Under the pieces are notes generated by a model. That model was not told the origin of the DNA, made no database searches, and saw nothing but the letters and a program-made list of their open reading frames with translations. Shown one piece after another: positions 44,061 to 53,343 of a stretch of DNA of 64,000 bases. The translations under genes were made by a program, and so were the position numbers. Position 1 is the stretch's first letter. The number at the start of each line of letters is the position of its first letter. The DNA lies in contig NZ_PQIG01000077.1 in NCBI RefSeq assembly GCF_012349115.1, positions 1-64,000 on the forward strand, given 5' to 3'. This DNA is from Rhizobium ruizarguesonis. GTDB lineage: Bacteria > Pseudomonadota > Alphaproteobacteria > Rhizobiales > Rhizobiaceae.

Positions 44061-44074
44061 TTACTGTAAACTAC
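44061..44074 (+). promoter_or_regulatory. Motif copy 3: TTACTGTAAACTAC
   Basis: It lies 89 bases upstream of the small gene at 44164, with one base different from copy 2. The TTAC-T-GTAA palindrome is kept. Confidence 0.55.
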
Positions 44075-44163
44075 GTTGCTTCCGCCCTATTCTGGATCAT
44101 CATGCACCACTTATAATGCGATGCGGCCGCCGGACTTGCAGAGGCCGCCTGGAGGTAGGATGG

Positions 44164-44436
44164 ATGGATTACGACACACGGTTCGCCAAGCGCATCTTTC
44201 CAGCCAGCGCCAAAACCATCGATTCACTGGCCGCCCGTGACGATAACTTCCGCGAACTCTGTGCCGACTTCTCCATTGCAGATGAACTGAGGAGAAAATG
44301 GGAAACATCCTCCGCCGCAGAGCGAAATGAGCGCCATGCGGAATGCCTCGAACTCGTGGAGACGCTGCGCAACGAGATCGAAGCCGCTCTGGAAAGTGCC
44401 AGTGTGATCGTGATCAAGCTTCTCCCTCGCCGTTGA
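44164..44436 (+). CDS. Small hypothetical protein of the sulfatase block
   Basis: A 90-residue helical, charged protein, MDYDTRFAKRIFPASAKTID then ELCADFSIADELRRKWETSS, with no signal peptide. AGGTAGG precedes ATG 44164. The family is not recognised. It sits between the FGE gene and the second sulfatase and has its own motif copy at 44061. Confidence 0.6.
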   Translation: MDYDTRFAKRIFPASAKTIDSLAARDDNFRELCADFSIADELRRKWETSSAAERNERHAECLELVETLRNEIEAALESASVIVIKLLPRR

Positions 44437-44621
44437 GGACCAGACTCCGGCGCCAAAGATATTCGCTCGAATAGAGGTTTGCGCGTATCATACGGTAGTA
44501 TCTGTCAATCCGGCGCAACGGCAGCGGGACGATCACTCGTTCGGCCGTTGCCCGGAAATCAGGTCCGCAACGCGGTCTCCAATGTGACTGTCGGAGCGAA
44601 CGCGGATCAACAGTGCATACT

Positions 44622-44631
44622 GTATGTTACT
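44622..44631 (-). promoter_or_regulatory. Motif copy 4 (reverse, partial): AGTAACATAC
   Basis: On the minus strand AGTAACATAC matches nine of ten bases of TGTAACATAC (copy 6). It lies 81 bases upstream of the second sulfatase start (44713). The left half TTACT is not kept, so this is the weakest copy. Confidence 0.4.
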
Positions 44632-44712
44632 GGCGCGCTCGCGGTACTCGCCATACCCTCCCCGAATAAAACGGTCCACATCACGCGGGATCGATTGCCG
44701 GGGGGAATCGAG

Positions 44713-47139
44713 ATGAAAAGCAGCATCCTGACTTTGGCTGCCCTATTAGGCGGCACTGCGCTTACATTTTTTTCCATTGGCGGGACGAGTGCGTCAGCTC
44801 AAGTCATCAATGGAACACCCGGCACGCCGAGTGCGACGATCACAATCGACGGCCGACAGATCCCGCCGCCGCCAGGGCAGTTTGGCGGCACGACAAATCT
44901 CGACGCGCTTCAGTCGACGCCATACTGGCAGCCGCAAGTTGTGCCGCCCAAGGGTGCGCCAAACGTCTTGCTGATCTTGACCGATGACGTCGGATTTGCG
45001 GCCCCGAGCACCTTCGGCGGCGTCATTCCGACGCCAACACTCGACCGGATTGCCAACATCGGTCTGCGTTACACGAACTTCCATACGACATCGCTGTGTT
45101 CCCCCACACGCGCCGCTCTGATCACGGGCCGCAATCATCATTCAGTCGGCTTCGGTGTGATCAGCGAGGCGTCGACCGGTTATCCGGGATACGACAGCGT
45201 CATCACCGCGGACAAGGACACGATCGGCACGATCCTCAAGGCAAATGGTTATGCAACATCGTGGTTCGGCAAGAATCACAACACGCCATCTTTCCAAACC
45301 AGTCAGGCGGGTCCCTTCGATCAATGGCCCATCGGAATGGGATTTGAGTATTTCTATGGCTTTGTCAGCGGCGAGACCAACCAGTGGCAACCGGACCTCT
45401 ACCGCAATACCACGCGTGTCTATCCCTATCTGAACAATCCCACCTACAACCTGACGACTGATATGGCGGACGACGCCATCAACTATCTCAACCAACTCAA
45501 TCAGCTCGATCCCAAGAAGCCATTTTTCCTCTACTACGCACCGGGCGGGACTCATGCGCCTCATCACCCGACCCCCGAGTGGATCAAAAAGATCAGCGAC
45601 TTGCATCTGTTCGACAAGGGATGGAATGCGCTGCGCGACCAAATCTTCGCCAACCAGAAGAGGCTTGGAGTTGTCCCTCAGGATGCGCAACTGACACCCT
45701 GGCCGGATAAGCTCATCAAGCCGTGGGACGTCCTTTCGGCTGATGAGAAGAAGCTTTTCATCCACCAGGCCGACGTCTACGCAGCCTACCTCGCCTATAC
45801 CGACAATGAAATCGGCCGGGTCGTCAAAGCGGTCGAGGACATGGGCAAGCTCGATGACACGCTGATTATCTTTATCAGCGGCGACAACGGCGCGAGCGCG
45901 GAAGGCTCCCCGGCTGGAACGCCAAACGAGATGACTTTCTTCAACGGCGTCGACGTGCCCGTCCAGGACCAGCTCAAATTCTACGACGCCTGGGGGTCGG
46001 CGTTGACCTATCCGCACTATTCAGTCGGCTGGGCCTGGGCTTTCGATACGCCCTTCAAATGGACCAAGCAGGTCGCTTCCTATTTTGGGGGCATTCGTAA
46101 CGGCATGGCCATCGCATGGCCGGGCCACATCAAAGATCCGGGTGGGGTGCGCAACCAGTTCCACCATGTCATCGACATCGTCCCGACGATCTTGGAAGCG
46201 ACGGGCATCCGTGCTCCTGATGCAGTCAATGGGATCACCCAGACGCCGATCGAAGGCGTGAGCCTGGCCGACACATTCGACAAGGCAAACGCCGATGCGC
46301 CATCGAAACATTCGACCCAATATTTCGAGATGTTCGGCAATCGCGCGATCTATCACGATGGGTGGATCGCCTCCACATTGCCCTATCGGGAACCTTGGAA
46401 CGGAACGGCTCCGATCCCGAAAGACATCGTCAACGGTGTGACCTGGGAGTTGTTCGACCTGTCCAAGGACTGGACGCAAAACAATGATCTGGCGGCCGCC
46501 AATCCCGGCAAGCTGAAGGAGTTGCAGGATTTGTTCTGGATCGAGGCCGCGAAGTACCAGGTTCTGCCGTTGGACGCCTCGGCCTTGACGCGCTTCATTC
46601 TCCCGCGACCGAGCATCGTCGCTGGACGCAATGACTTCATCTATACGAAACCCATCGTCGGCGTGCCCCTTGGGACCGCACCGAGCGTCCTCAACAAGTC
46701 CTTCACGATCACGGCCGATATCGATGTGCCCACGGGCGGCGGCAACGGCATGCTTGTGACTGCGGGCGGGCGCTTCGGGGGATGGGGCTTCTACCTGCTC
46801 AAAGGCGAGCCAATCTTTGTCTATGACCTATTGGACCTCGCCCGGCCAAGGGTGGAGGGCGCAACGGCATTGACGCCTGGAAAGCACAATCTCGTCTTCT
46901 CCTTCAAGTCCGATGGGCCCGGCCTCGGCAAAGGTGGCAAGGGGACAATCACGATCGACGGCGCCGAGGCAGCAAGCGGGACCTTCCCAAACACCATTCC
47001 CTTTGCTCTCGAAGCGAGTGAAACCTTTGATATCGGCTCCGACACGGGAACCGGTGTCGACGATAACGACTACCAGGCACCGTTCGCCTTCGACGGCAAG
47101 CTGAGCAGCTTGAAGATAGAACTTCAGCCGCAACCTTGA
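44713..47139 (+). CDS. Secreted arylsulfatase, Cys-type, with C-terminal extension
   Basis: An 808-residue sulfatase. The signal peptide (about 1-30, cut after SASA) is Sec-type, unlike the Tat signal of the other sulfatase. The metal pair is TDDVGF (about 90-95), and the formylglycine site is CSPTR at residues 129-133, a perfect CxPxR motif. The second metal site is SGDNGAS. Residues about 640-808 form a beta-rich domain like the jelly-roll end of large arylsulfatases. ATG 44713 follows GGGGGAATCGAG. The FGE at 42903 would activate it. Confidence 0.91.
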   Translation: MKSSILTLAALLGGTALTFFSIGGTSASAQVINGTPGTPSATITIDGRQIPPPPGQFGGTTNLDALQSTPYWQPQVVPPKGAPNVLLILTDDVGFAAPSTFGGVIPTPTLDRIANIGLRYTNFHTTSLCSPTRAALITGRNHHSVGFGVISEASTGYPGYDSVITADKDTIGTILKANGYATSWFGKNHNTPSFQTSQAGPFDQWPIGMGFEYFYGFVSGETNQWQPDLYRNTTRVYPYLNNPTYNLTTDMADDAINYLNQLNQLDPKKPFFLYYAPGGTHAPHHPTPEWIKKISDLHLFDKGWNALRDQIFANQKRLGVVPQDAQLTPWPDKLIKPWDVLSADEKKLFIHQADVYAAYLAYTDNEIGRVVKAVEDMGKLDDTLIIFISGDNGASAEGSPAGTPNEMTFFNGVDVPVQDQLKFYDAWGSALTYPHYSVGWAWAFDTPFKWTKQVASYFGGIRNGMAIAWPGHIKDPGGVRNQFHHVIDIVPTILEATGIRAPDAVNGITQTPIEGVSLADTFDKANADAPSKHSTQYFEMFGNRAIYHDGWIASTLPYREPWNGTAPIPKDIVNGVTWELFDLSKDWTQNNDLAAANPGKLKELQDLFWIEAAKYQVLPLDASALTRFILPRPSIVAGRNDFIYTKPIVGVPLGTAPSVLNKSFTITADIDVPTGGGNGMLVTAGGRFGGWGFYLLKGEPIFVYDLLDLARPRVEGATALTPGKHNLVFSFKSDGPGLGKGGKGTITIDGAEAASGTFPNTIPFALEASETFDIGSDTGTGVDDNDYQAPFAFDGKLSSLKIELQPQP

Positions 47140-47224
47140 GGCAAGAGGTCCTGCGCAGAGCGGCCCGTCGCCAAGGCGGCCCGTGCCGAAAGTGACGTTG
47201 ACCTGGGCACGGGGATTCTGCGCC

Positions 47225-47614
47225 ATGAACACAGCTCACCGACACACGCTTCTGACCCTGTTCGCAATCGCCGAAGGTGCGACGGGATTGGGGCTTGTCG
47301 TGGCGCCATCGATCCTCTTCGTTCTGCTGTTTGAGGCAAGGCCGGTCGCTTCGGAGGCACCGCTGATCGCGCGGATCTGCGGTGCGGCGCTGCTCGCTCT
47401 TGCCGCAGCAAGCTGGGGTGCGCGTGACGCCGAAGACAGACGAAGCACCCTGGGCCTCCTCGTCGGAGTGGCGCTCTACAATTTCCTAACCACGGCCGTC
47501 TTGACCTATTCCGCCCTCGTTCTGGAGATGGTCGGCATCCTGTTATGGCCCGCGATCCTCTATCACGCGGCGACTTCCCTGTGGTGCTTGCTCGCTATCT
47601 GGCGGGCGCGTTAG
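47225..47614 (+). CDS. Four-helix membrane protein
   Basis: A 129-residue protein with about four membrane segments (about 8-38, 45-62, 72-92 and 98-122) and short charged loops (ARDAEDRRST). It follows the sulfatase by 85 bases and may be in the same operon. The family is not recognised. ATG 47225 is chosen as it starts the first hydrophobic segment. Confidence 0.65.
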   Translation: MNTAHRHTLLTLFAIAEGATGLGLVVAPSILFVLLFEARPVASEAPLIARICGAALLALAAASWGARDAEDRRSTLGLLVGVALYNFLTTAVLTYSALVLEMVGILLWPAILYHAATSLWCLLAIWRAR

Positions 47615-47805
47615 ACCGAGTCGTCGTGGCTCCTTGGGTGGTCATTTACGGCTTTGGCCGTTTCGGGTCGCGGGCTGCTACGGGGCGGTGAAGACGCGAT
47701 GTCCGCTTCTGCGGTTCACGCGCCTGGAGTCCCCTTCCCTCGATCTGCGAAGTCGTCAAACGGGCTCGATGCAGTGCCTTTGATGGACGAGGATCGGTTT
47801 CTGCG

Positions 47806-47815
47806 GTAGGTTACA
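47806..47815 (-). promoter_or_regulatory. Motif copy 5 (reverse): TGTAACCTAC
   Basis: The plus strand reads GTAGGTTACA; reversed, it gives the last ten bases of copy 2. It lies 62 bases upstream of the regulator gene (47878). If the regulator binds here it controls itself. Confidence 0.55.
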
Positions 47816-47877
47816 AAAGAGATAGTTAATAAAATCTCCGGTAGTCACGTCCCTCAAGAGCGGGTGAGGAGCAAGTC

Positions 47878-49716
47878 GTGCAGGATACATTGCCATCACG
47901 GCGTGATATCGCGCCGGATTCGACGCGCCCACCCCCGACCCATGATGATGTTCGGGCCCAGCTTGATCGAATCATTACCAGCCCGCAATTTCCGCATATC
48001 GGTCGGAGTGCTGCATTTCTTACCTATGCCGTGGAGGAGACGCTTGCAGGCCGCGCAGACCGGATCAAGGGTTACTCTATCGCCGTTGAGGTCTTCAAGC
48101 GCTCCAACGGCTTCACGCAGGATGATCCGGTTGTGCGGATCGAGGCCGGAAGGCTCAGGCGGGTGCTCGAGCGCTATTATTTTACAGCAGGTCAACACGA
48201 TCCGATCCGAATAGACATTCCGAAAGGCGGTTACGTGCCGACCTTTGCCTGGACTAGCCCGAGTGATGACAATCCCGATGCTGAAGAGCAAAGTCTGCCG
48301 CCGGAGCGCGCCCATTCCCTTTTTCCCGGCTTAAGACGACATATATGGGCAGTGGTCCTTGGATTGATCGTGATTGCGGGCGGCGCCGCAGCCCTGGCTG
48401 GCTTGACCTCCATTCGATTTGGCTCGATCCGGCCCTTTGCGACTGCCGACATGACGGGATCTGATGGACCGACATTGGTGATCGCTCCATTTGCCAATCT
48501 CGGTGATGGTCCTCAGGCGGAACTCTACACGACGGGCCTGACCGAGGAACTCCTCACTGCCCTTCCCCGCTTCAAGGAGATCAAGGTCTTCGGTCGCGAG
48601 ACGTCCAAATCGTTGCCGCCAGAGGTGGAGACATCGCGGATTCGCGGGGAACTTGGCGCACGCTTCCTGCTGGCAGGCGGTGTTCGCGTCTCCGGAAGCC
48701 GAGTGCGTGTGACGGCACGTCTGCTCGACACGCAGACTGATGAGATCCTCTGGTCGCAGACCTACGACGACGACATCGGCGTCCGCGACCTGTTCACCAT
48801 CCAGTCCGACGTCGCAAACAAGGTTGCGACCGCCGTGGCGCAGCCCTATGGCATCATGGCCCAGGCCGATGTCTCCAATCCGCCGCCTGATGATCTTGGC
48901 AGCTACGGCTGCACGCTGAGCTTTTATGCTTACCGTGCCGAGTTAAGCATCGAGCGACACGGAGAGGTTCGAAACTGCCTCGAAAGTGCCGTCGCCCGCT
49001 ATCCATCCTTTGCGACCGCCTGGGCGATGTTGTCCATCCTCTATCTCGACGAGGATCGTTTCAGATTCAATCGGAAGCCCATTTCGTCCGAGCCAATAGA
49101 TCGCAGCTTTCAGGCCGCCCGCCGTGCCGTTCAGCTGGATCCCGGCAACACCCGCGCCCTTCAGGCGCTGATGACGGTGTTGTTTTTCAGCCAGCGGGTT
49201 TCGGAGGCACTTCAGGTCGGCGAACGGGCACTGGCGACCAATCCGAACGACACCGAATTGCTGGGAGAGTTTGGTACCCGGCTGGCGATGAGCGGAGAGT
49301 GGCAGCGCGGGGCAGCACTGCTGGATCGCGCCATTGCTCTCAACCCTGCCGGCGGCGGCTACTATCGCGGAACGCGCGCACTCGCAGCCTACATGCTGCA
49401 CGACGACAAGACCGCGGTCATCGAGATCAGGCAGGCGGACCTGCAGAAGTTCCCGCTATTCCATGCGGTGGCTGCCGTCATCTACGTCGACGCCGGAATG
49501 ATCGAGGACGCCCGCAGCGAGGCCGCGCGGTTCAACGAAATGAGACCCGACTTCATTGCGAACATCGTGGCCGAACTCAAGGTGCGCAATTTCCAGCCAC
49601 AGGACCGGGCGCGGATGATTGCCGATCTGCGAACGGCCGGCCTGCTTGTGAGGGACGAGGTGCAGGCGACCATGTCGCTGCCGATCGACGGCTCCAAGGC
49701 CCTTCAGCCGCGGTAG
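47878..49716 (+). CDS. CadC-like membrane regulator with TolB-like and TPR domains
   Basis: A 612-residue protein. Residues about 20-120 form a conserved cytoplasmic domain (SAAFLTYAVEETLAGRADRI, KGYSIAVEVF, DPVVRIEAGRLRRVLERYY) that ends KGGYVPTFAW. A single membrane helix follows at about 157-180. The outer part has a TolB-N-like domain (TLVIAPFANLGDGPQAELYT) and several TPRs to the end. This order is like ToxR/CadC regulators, though the N-terminal domain is not a standard OmpR HTH. GAGGAGCAAGTC precedes the GTG start. It is the only regulator in the block and may read the motif copies. Confidence 0.75.
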   Translation: MQDTLPSRRDIAPDSTRPPPTHDDVRAQLDRIITSPQFPHIGRSAAFLTYAVEETLAGRADRIKGYSIAVEVFKRSNGFTQDDPVVRIEAGRLRRVLERYYFTAGQHDPIRIDIPKGGYVPTFAWTSPSDDNPDAEEQSLPPERAHSLFPGLRRHIWAVVLGLIVIAGGAAALAGLTSIRFGSIRPFATADMTGSDGPTLVIAPFANLGDGPQAELYTTGLTEELLTALPRFKEIKVFGRETSKSLPPEVETSRIRGELGARFLLAGGVRVSGSRVRVTARLLDTQTDEILWSQTYDDDIGVRDLFTIQSDVANKVATAVAQPYGIMAQADVSNPPPDDLGSYGCTLSFYAYRAELSIERHGEVRNCLESAVARYPSFATAWAMLSILYLDEDRFRFNRKPISSEPIDRSFQAARRAVQLDPGNTRALQALMTVLFFSQRVSEALQVGERALATNPNDTELLGEFGTRLAMSGEWQRGAALLDRAIALNPAGGGYYRGTRALAAYMLHDDKTAVIEIRQADLQKFPLFHAVAAVIYVDAGMIEDARSEAARFNEMRPDFIANIVAELKVRNFQPQDRARMIADLRTAGLLVRDEVQATMSLPIDGSKALQPR

Positions 49717-49874
49717 CGCTACTGTCACGACAACTGGCACAGAACATACCCGATGTTACACGCGCACGCCGTCGTCTCCGTGTAGGCTGTGGTCGCTGAT
49801 AATCGTTCTTTCATACTCGAGACACAGGGAGCGACCTCAGTCGTCCGACCAAACCATCTAGAAGGGATTCGTCG

Positions 49875-50684
49875 ATGACCAATGCACCCCAGCGAGCCTT
49901 ACACCCTGCCGTGGCGGCGGTGTCTTCCGCGGCACTCGGCTTGATGATCACCTTGGGATCCGGATCGGCTGCAAACTCGGCCGACGCAGACACCAAGAAG
50001 CTTGTCAAAACAATGTCCGACTACCTGGCCGCAGAAAAGGCGATCTCCTTTTCGTATGACACCAATCTGGAGGTCGTCACCGTCGACCATCAGAAGCTTC
50101 TGCTGGCAAGTTCCGGCAAGATCGAAATGGGCCGGCCGGATAAACTCCGGGTGACCCGGTTTGGCGGTTTCGCCAACGTTGAGATCACATTCGACGGCAA
50201 GACGCTCTCGCTGCTCGGCAAGAATGCCAACCTCTATGCCCAGGTAGAAGTTCCAGGCACCGTAGATCACCTGATCGACGAATTGCGGGACAAGCTCCAC
50301 AGACCCGTTCCGGGTGCCGATCTTCTGCTCCCGGATGCCTATGCCGAGCTGATGCGCGACGTGGTCGACGTCAAGGACCTCGGCAGCGGTGTGATCGGCG
50401 GCGTCGAATGCGACCACCTTGCATTCCGCACCAAGGAACTCGACTGGCAGATATGGATCGCTCAGGGCGAACATCCGTATCCCTGTCGATATGTCATCAC
50501 CGCAAGTCAGGTGGATCAAGGCCCACAATACAGCGTCCAGATCAGTGACTGGAAGACAGGCACCGATGTCGTTGCCAACGATTTCGGTTTCAAAAACACC
50601 ACGAACGCCAAGAAAGTCGACCTGACGAAGCTTGCCGATATCGACGAGCTTCCTGATCACTTTGCCATGGGAGGCACCAAATGA
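49875..50684 (+). CDS. DUF2092-family periplasmic protein
   Basis: A 269-residue protein with a long signal peptide (about 1-36, cut near SANS-AD). The mature part matches DUF2092: LVKTMSDYLAAEKAISFSYD, KIEMGRPDKLRVTRFGG and HLAFRTKELDWQIWIAQGEH. The fold resembles lipoprotein-carrier beta sheets, and the role is unknown. GAAGGG precedes ATG 49875. Its stop overlaps the next start (ATGA at 50681), so both are made together. Confidence 0.85.
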   Translation: MTNAPQRALHPAVAAVSSAALGLMITLGSGSAANSADADTKKLVKTMSDYLAAEKAISFSYDTNLEVVTVDHQKLLLASSGKIEMGRPDKLRVTRFGGFANVEITFDGKTLSLLGKNANLYAQVEVPGTVDHLIDELRDKLHRPVPGADLLLPDAYAELMRDVVDVKDLGSGVIGGVECDHLAFRTKELDWQIWIAQGEHPYPCRYVITASQVDQGPQYSVQISDWKTGTDVVANDFGFKNTTNAKKVDLTKLADIDELPDHFAMGGTK

Positions 50685-50893
50685 CCGCCGTGAGAAAACT
50701 GAAATTCCTGCTGCTCGCTGCGGCGATCGGCGTGTCCGGCCTCGAACTTGGAAACGGGCTTTCGATTCCGGGACTGGATGGCGTCTTCACGTCAGCAGAG
50801 GCCAGGGTCGGCCGCCCGCTGACACCCGTGAGTGTCGCTGGAGTTGCGCGCCGCTCGGTCCGGCGTTGCGCCGTCGGCGTCTATAATTGCTAG
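50681..50893 (+). CDS. Small secreted protein coupled to DUF2092
   Basis: A 70-residue protein with a signal peptide or anchor (about 1-43, ending TSAEA). The mature 27 residues are basic: RVGRPLTPVSVAGVARRSVR then RCAVGVYNC, with two Cys. It overlaps the DUF2092 gene by four bases. I recall similar short proteins downstream of DUF2092 genes elsewhere; the family has no known function. Confidence 0.65.
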   Translation: MTAVRKLKFLLLAAAIGVSGLELGNGLSIPGLDGVFTSAEARVGRPLTPVSVAGVARRSVRRCAVGVYNC

Positions 50894-50971
50894 AAAACAG
50901 GCCCGGCGAACGCATTCGACAAGCGCCCAGCATGAGGGAAATCGCTGGGAAGCAAAAACAACGGGGGAATA

Positions 50972-52251
50972 GTGTCGATAGTAGCCGAGTATGTTCAGTG
51001 GCTTCTGCTGTGCGCATTGATCGTCGTTCTGCCTGGGTGCGGCGGTCATCCGAAGGATGTGATGACGCCTGTTGCAGACACGTCTGCGAAGTCGACCAAG
51101 GTCAACTTGCTGATCGCGACGACACGCAGCAGGTCTGCGGTGCCAGGAGAGATGTTCAACGGAGAACGGGCGCGGCCCCGGCATTCGCCGATATCACCGT
51201 GTCCATCCCACCGAAACACGGTCCGCAAGGAGGGAGAGGTCGCCTGGCCAAAGAGGCTTCCCTCCAATCCGGCGACAGATTTCGCGACCGTGAAGGCCGA
51301 CGATCTCAATATTGACGAGGCCAAACGCTGGCTGAGCGCGAGCGTCCGCAAAAGCCCCGACCACAGTGTCCTGGTATTCATCCATGGTTTCAACAACCGG
51401 TTCGAGGACTCCGTCTACCGCTTCGCCCAGATCGTTGAGGACTCGGGTGTGCACAGCGCTCCCGTGCTGTGACCTGGCCGTCGCGTGGCAGCCTTCTCGC
51501 CTACGGCTATGATCGGGAGAGCACGAACTATACGCGAAATGCTCTGGAGACCCTCTTCCAGTATCTCGCGAAGGATCCGGAAGTGAAGGAGGTGTCCATC
51601 CTCGCTCATTCCATGGGGAATTGGCTGGCGTTGGAATCGCTGCGCCAGATGGCCATTCGTAACGGCCGACTGCCCGCGAAGTTCAAGAATGTCATGCTCG
51701 CAGCTCCCGACGTCGATGTCGACGTGTTCCGCCAGCAGATCGGCGACATGGGCAAACAGCGTCCGCAGTTCACCTTGTTCGTATCCCGTGATGACCGTGC
51801 ATTGGCGTTCTCGCGTCGGGTCTGGGGTGACGTGTCCCGACTTGGAGCCATCGATCCCGAACAGGCGCCCTACAAGGCGGAATTCGAGGCCAACAAGATC
51901 GTGGTGATCGATCTCACCAAGATCAAATCTGGCGACCCGATGAACCATGGCAAATTCGCGGAATCGCCGCAGATCGTTCAGCTCATCGGATCACGCATCT
52001 CGGAGGGGCAGACGCTCACCGACAGCAGGGTCGGACTTGGCGACCAGATTCTGGTGGCGACAACCGGAACGGCGTCGGCAGCCGGGAAGGTAGCTGGTCT
52101 GATCCTTGCCGCTCCCGTCGCTGCGGTCGATCAGGACACGCGGGACAACTACGCCGGCCAGGTCAGCGGCCTGATGGGCACTGCCAAAACGCGGCCAGCA
52201 TCGTTGAAAAACTGCGACGAGGTACGGCCAACCCCGAGCTGCAGACCTTAG
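50972..52251 (+). pseudogene. DUF900 alpha/beta-hydrolase lipoprotein, frameshifted
   Basis: The first frame (50972-51472) has a lipoprotein signal with LPGC and then VLVFIHGFNNRFEDSVYRFA, the start of the DUF900 hydrolase core. The second frame (51469-52251) continues TWPSRGSLLAYGYDRES and has the nucleophile in ILAHSMGNWLALESLR. One base seems lost near 51473, between APVL and TWPSRG. Earlier, about 51165-51225, the sense frame FADITVSIPPKH is shifted and then restored. Either the gene is broken or the sequence has three indel errors. An intact product would be an outer-face esterase-like lipoprotein. Confidence 0.78.
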
Positions 52252-52300
52252 CCCCGACGTCGGCGGGACAAGCGCGGGCAATACCGCAGACGGACAGATG

Positions 52301-52314
52301 TTACTGTAACATAC
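52301..52314 (+). promoter_or_regulatory. Motif copy 6: TTACTGTAACATAC
   Basis: It lies 101 bases upstream of the outer-membrane protein start (52416), with one base different from copy 2. The TTAC-T-GTAA palindrome is kept. Confidence 0.6.
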
Positions 52315-52415
52315 TTATCCGCAGGCGGGTGTTGCGCCAAAGTTGAGCGGAGATCGATGATATGTTTCGATTCGTCGGCGACCACGATGGAGACCGACAA
52401 AGCAGGGGGAGTTTC

Positions 52416-53204
52416 ATGACGGCTTTTATTCTTCGCGCGGCGGTCCTTTGCGCGGGTCTCGTAGCCACCTCGCCCGGCTGGGCAGCCGATCCGACGCCGC
52501 TAACACCCGATGCAAAGGTGGTCGAGAGCCCGAGCGGCTGGACGTTCACCGTCGCGCCCTATTTCTGGATGGCAGGGATTTCCGGCGACATTGCACAGTT
52601 CGGATTGCCGGAGGTTCATATCGACTCCGATTTCGGCGACATCCTGGAGAACCTCGATTTCGCCTTCATGGCCGCAGGTGAAGCGCGTTACGATCGCTAC
52701 AGCATCTTCGGCGACATCATCTACACCAAGCTTGGCGCAGACGGGAATACGCCCCATGGCATTCTCACCGACAGCGTCGACGTCACCTCAAAGACTTTCG
52801 CCGGACTTCTCGGGGTCGGCTATTCGGTGCTGGAGGACCAGTCGGGACACCTCGATGTCGTCGGCGGCATCCGGGTGTGGTCGGTCGACACCAACATCTC
52901 CTTCAATGGCGGGGTCCTCGGTGGCATCGAGCAAGATGACAGCGCGACCTGGGTCGACGGTCTGGTGGGCGTCCGAGGCAATTACTTCTTCACGCCGGAG
53001 ATCTATCTGACAGGATGGGGTCTCGTCGGCGCCGGCGGCGCGGATCTCGACTGGGATGTGGCGCTCGCGGTCGGCTACAAATTCACCGACACGATCTCGG
53101 CCGTTGCGGGATACCGCGCACTCGGCGTCGACTACGACAATGACGGCTTTGTCTTCGACGTCGTCCAGCAGGGTCCGATCCTCGGCGTCGTTATCCACTT
53201 CTGA
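52416..53204 (+). CDS. Outer-membrane beta-barrel protein
   Basis: A 262-residue protein with a signal peptide (MTAFILRAAVLCAGLVATSP, cut after GWA at about 23). The mature part alternates hydrophobic and polar residues as in barrel strands (WTFTVAPYFWMAGISGDIAQ, HLDVVGGIRVWSVDTNISF, ISAVAGYRALGVDYDND) and ends with a C-terminal Phe (GVVIHF), typical for outer-membrane insertion. It may serve uptake of the sulfatase substrate or product, which is inference. AGGGGGAGTTTC precedes ATG 52416. Confidence 0.82.
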   Translation: MTAFILRAAVLCAGLVATSPGWAADPTPLTPDAKVVESPSGWTFTVAPYFWMAGISGDIAQFGLPEVHIDSDFGDILENLDFAFMAAGEARYDRYSIFGDIIYTKLGADGNTPHGILTDSVDVTSKTFAGLLGVGYSVLEDQSGHLDVVGGIRVWSVDTNISFNGGVLGGIEQDDSATWVDGLVGVRGNYFFTPEIYLTGWGLVGAGGADLDWDVALAVGYKFTDTISAVAGYRALGVDYDNDGFVFDVVQQGPILGVVIHF

Positions 53205-53343
53205 GAACGACGTCTGGAACAGCAGACTGGGTTTGAACGATGAAGTCGTCGATGAAGCCCGCGACTTCTCGGCTCATGCAGCCTGCCGCGGCGCTAGTTC
53301 TGTCATCAGGCCGCATGTCGGCCGCATGCGAGCGCGAACACAC

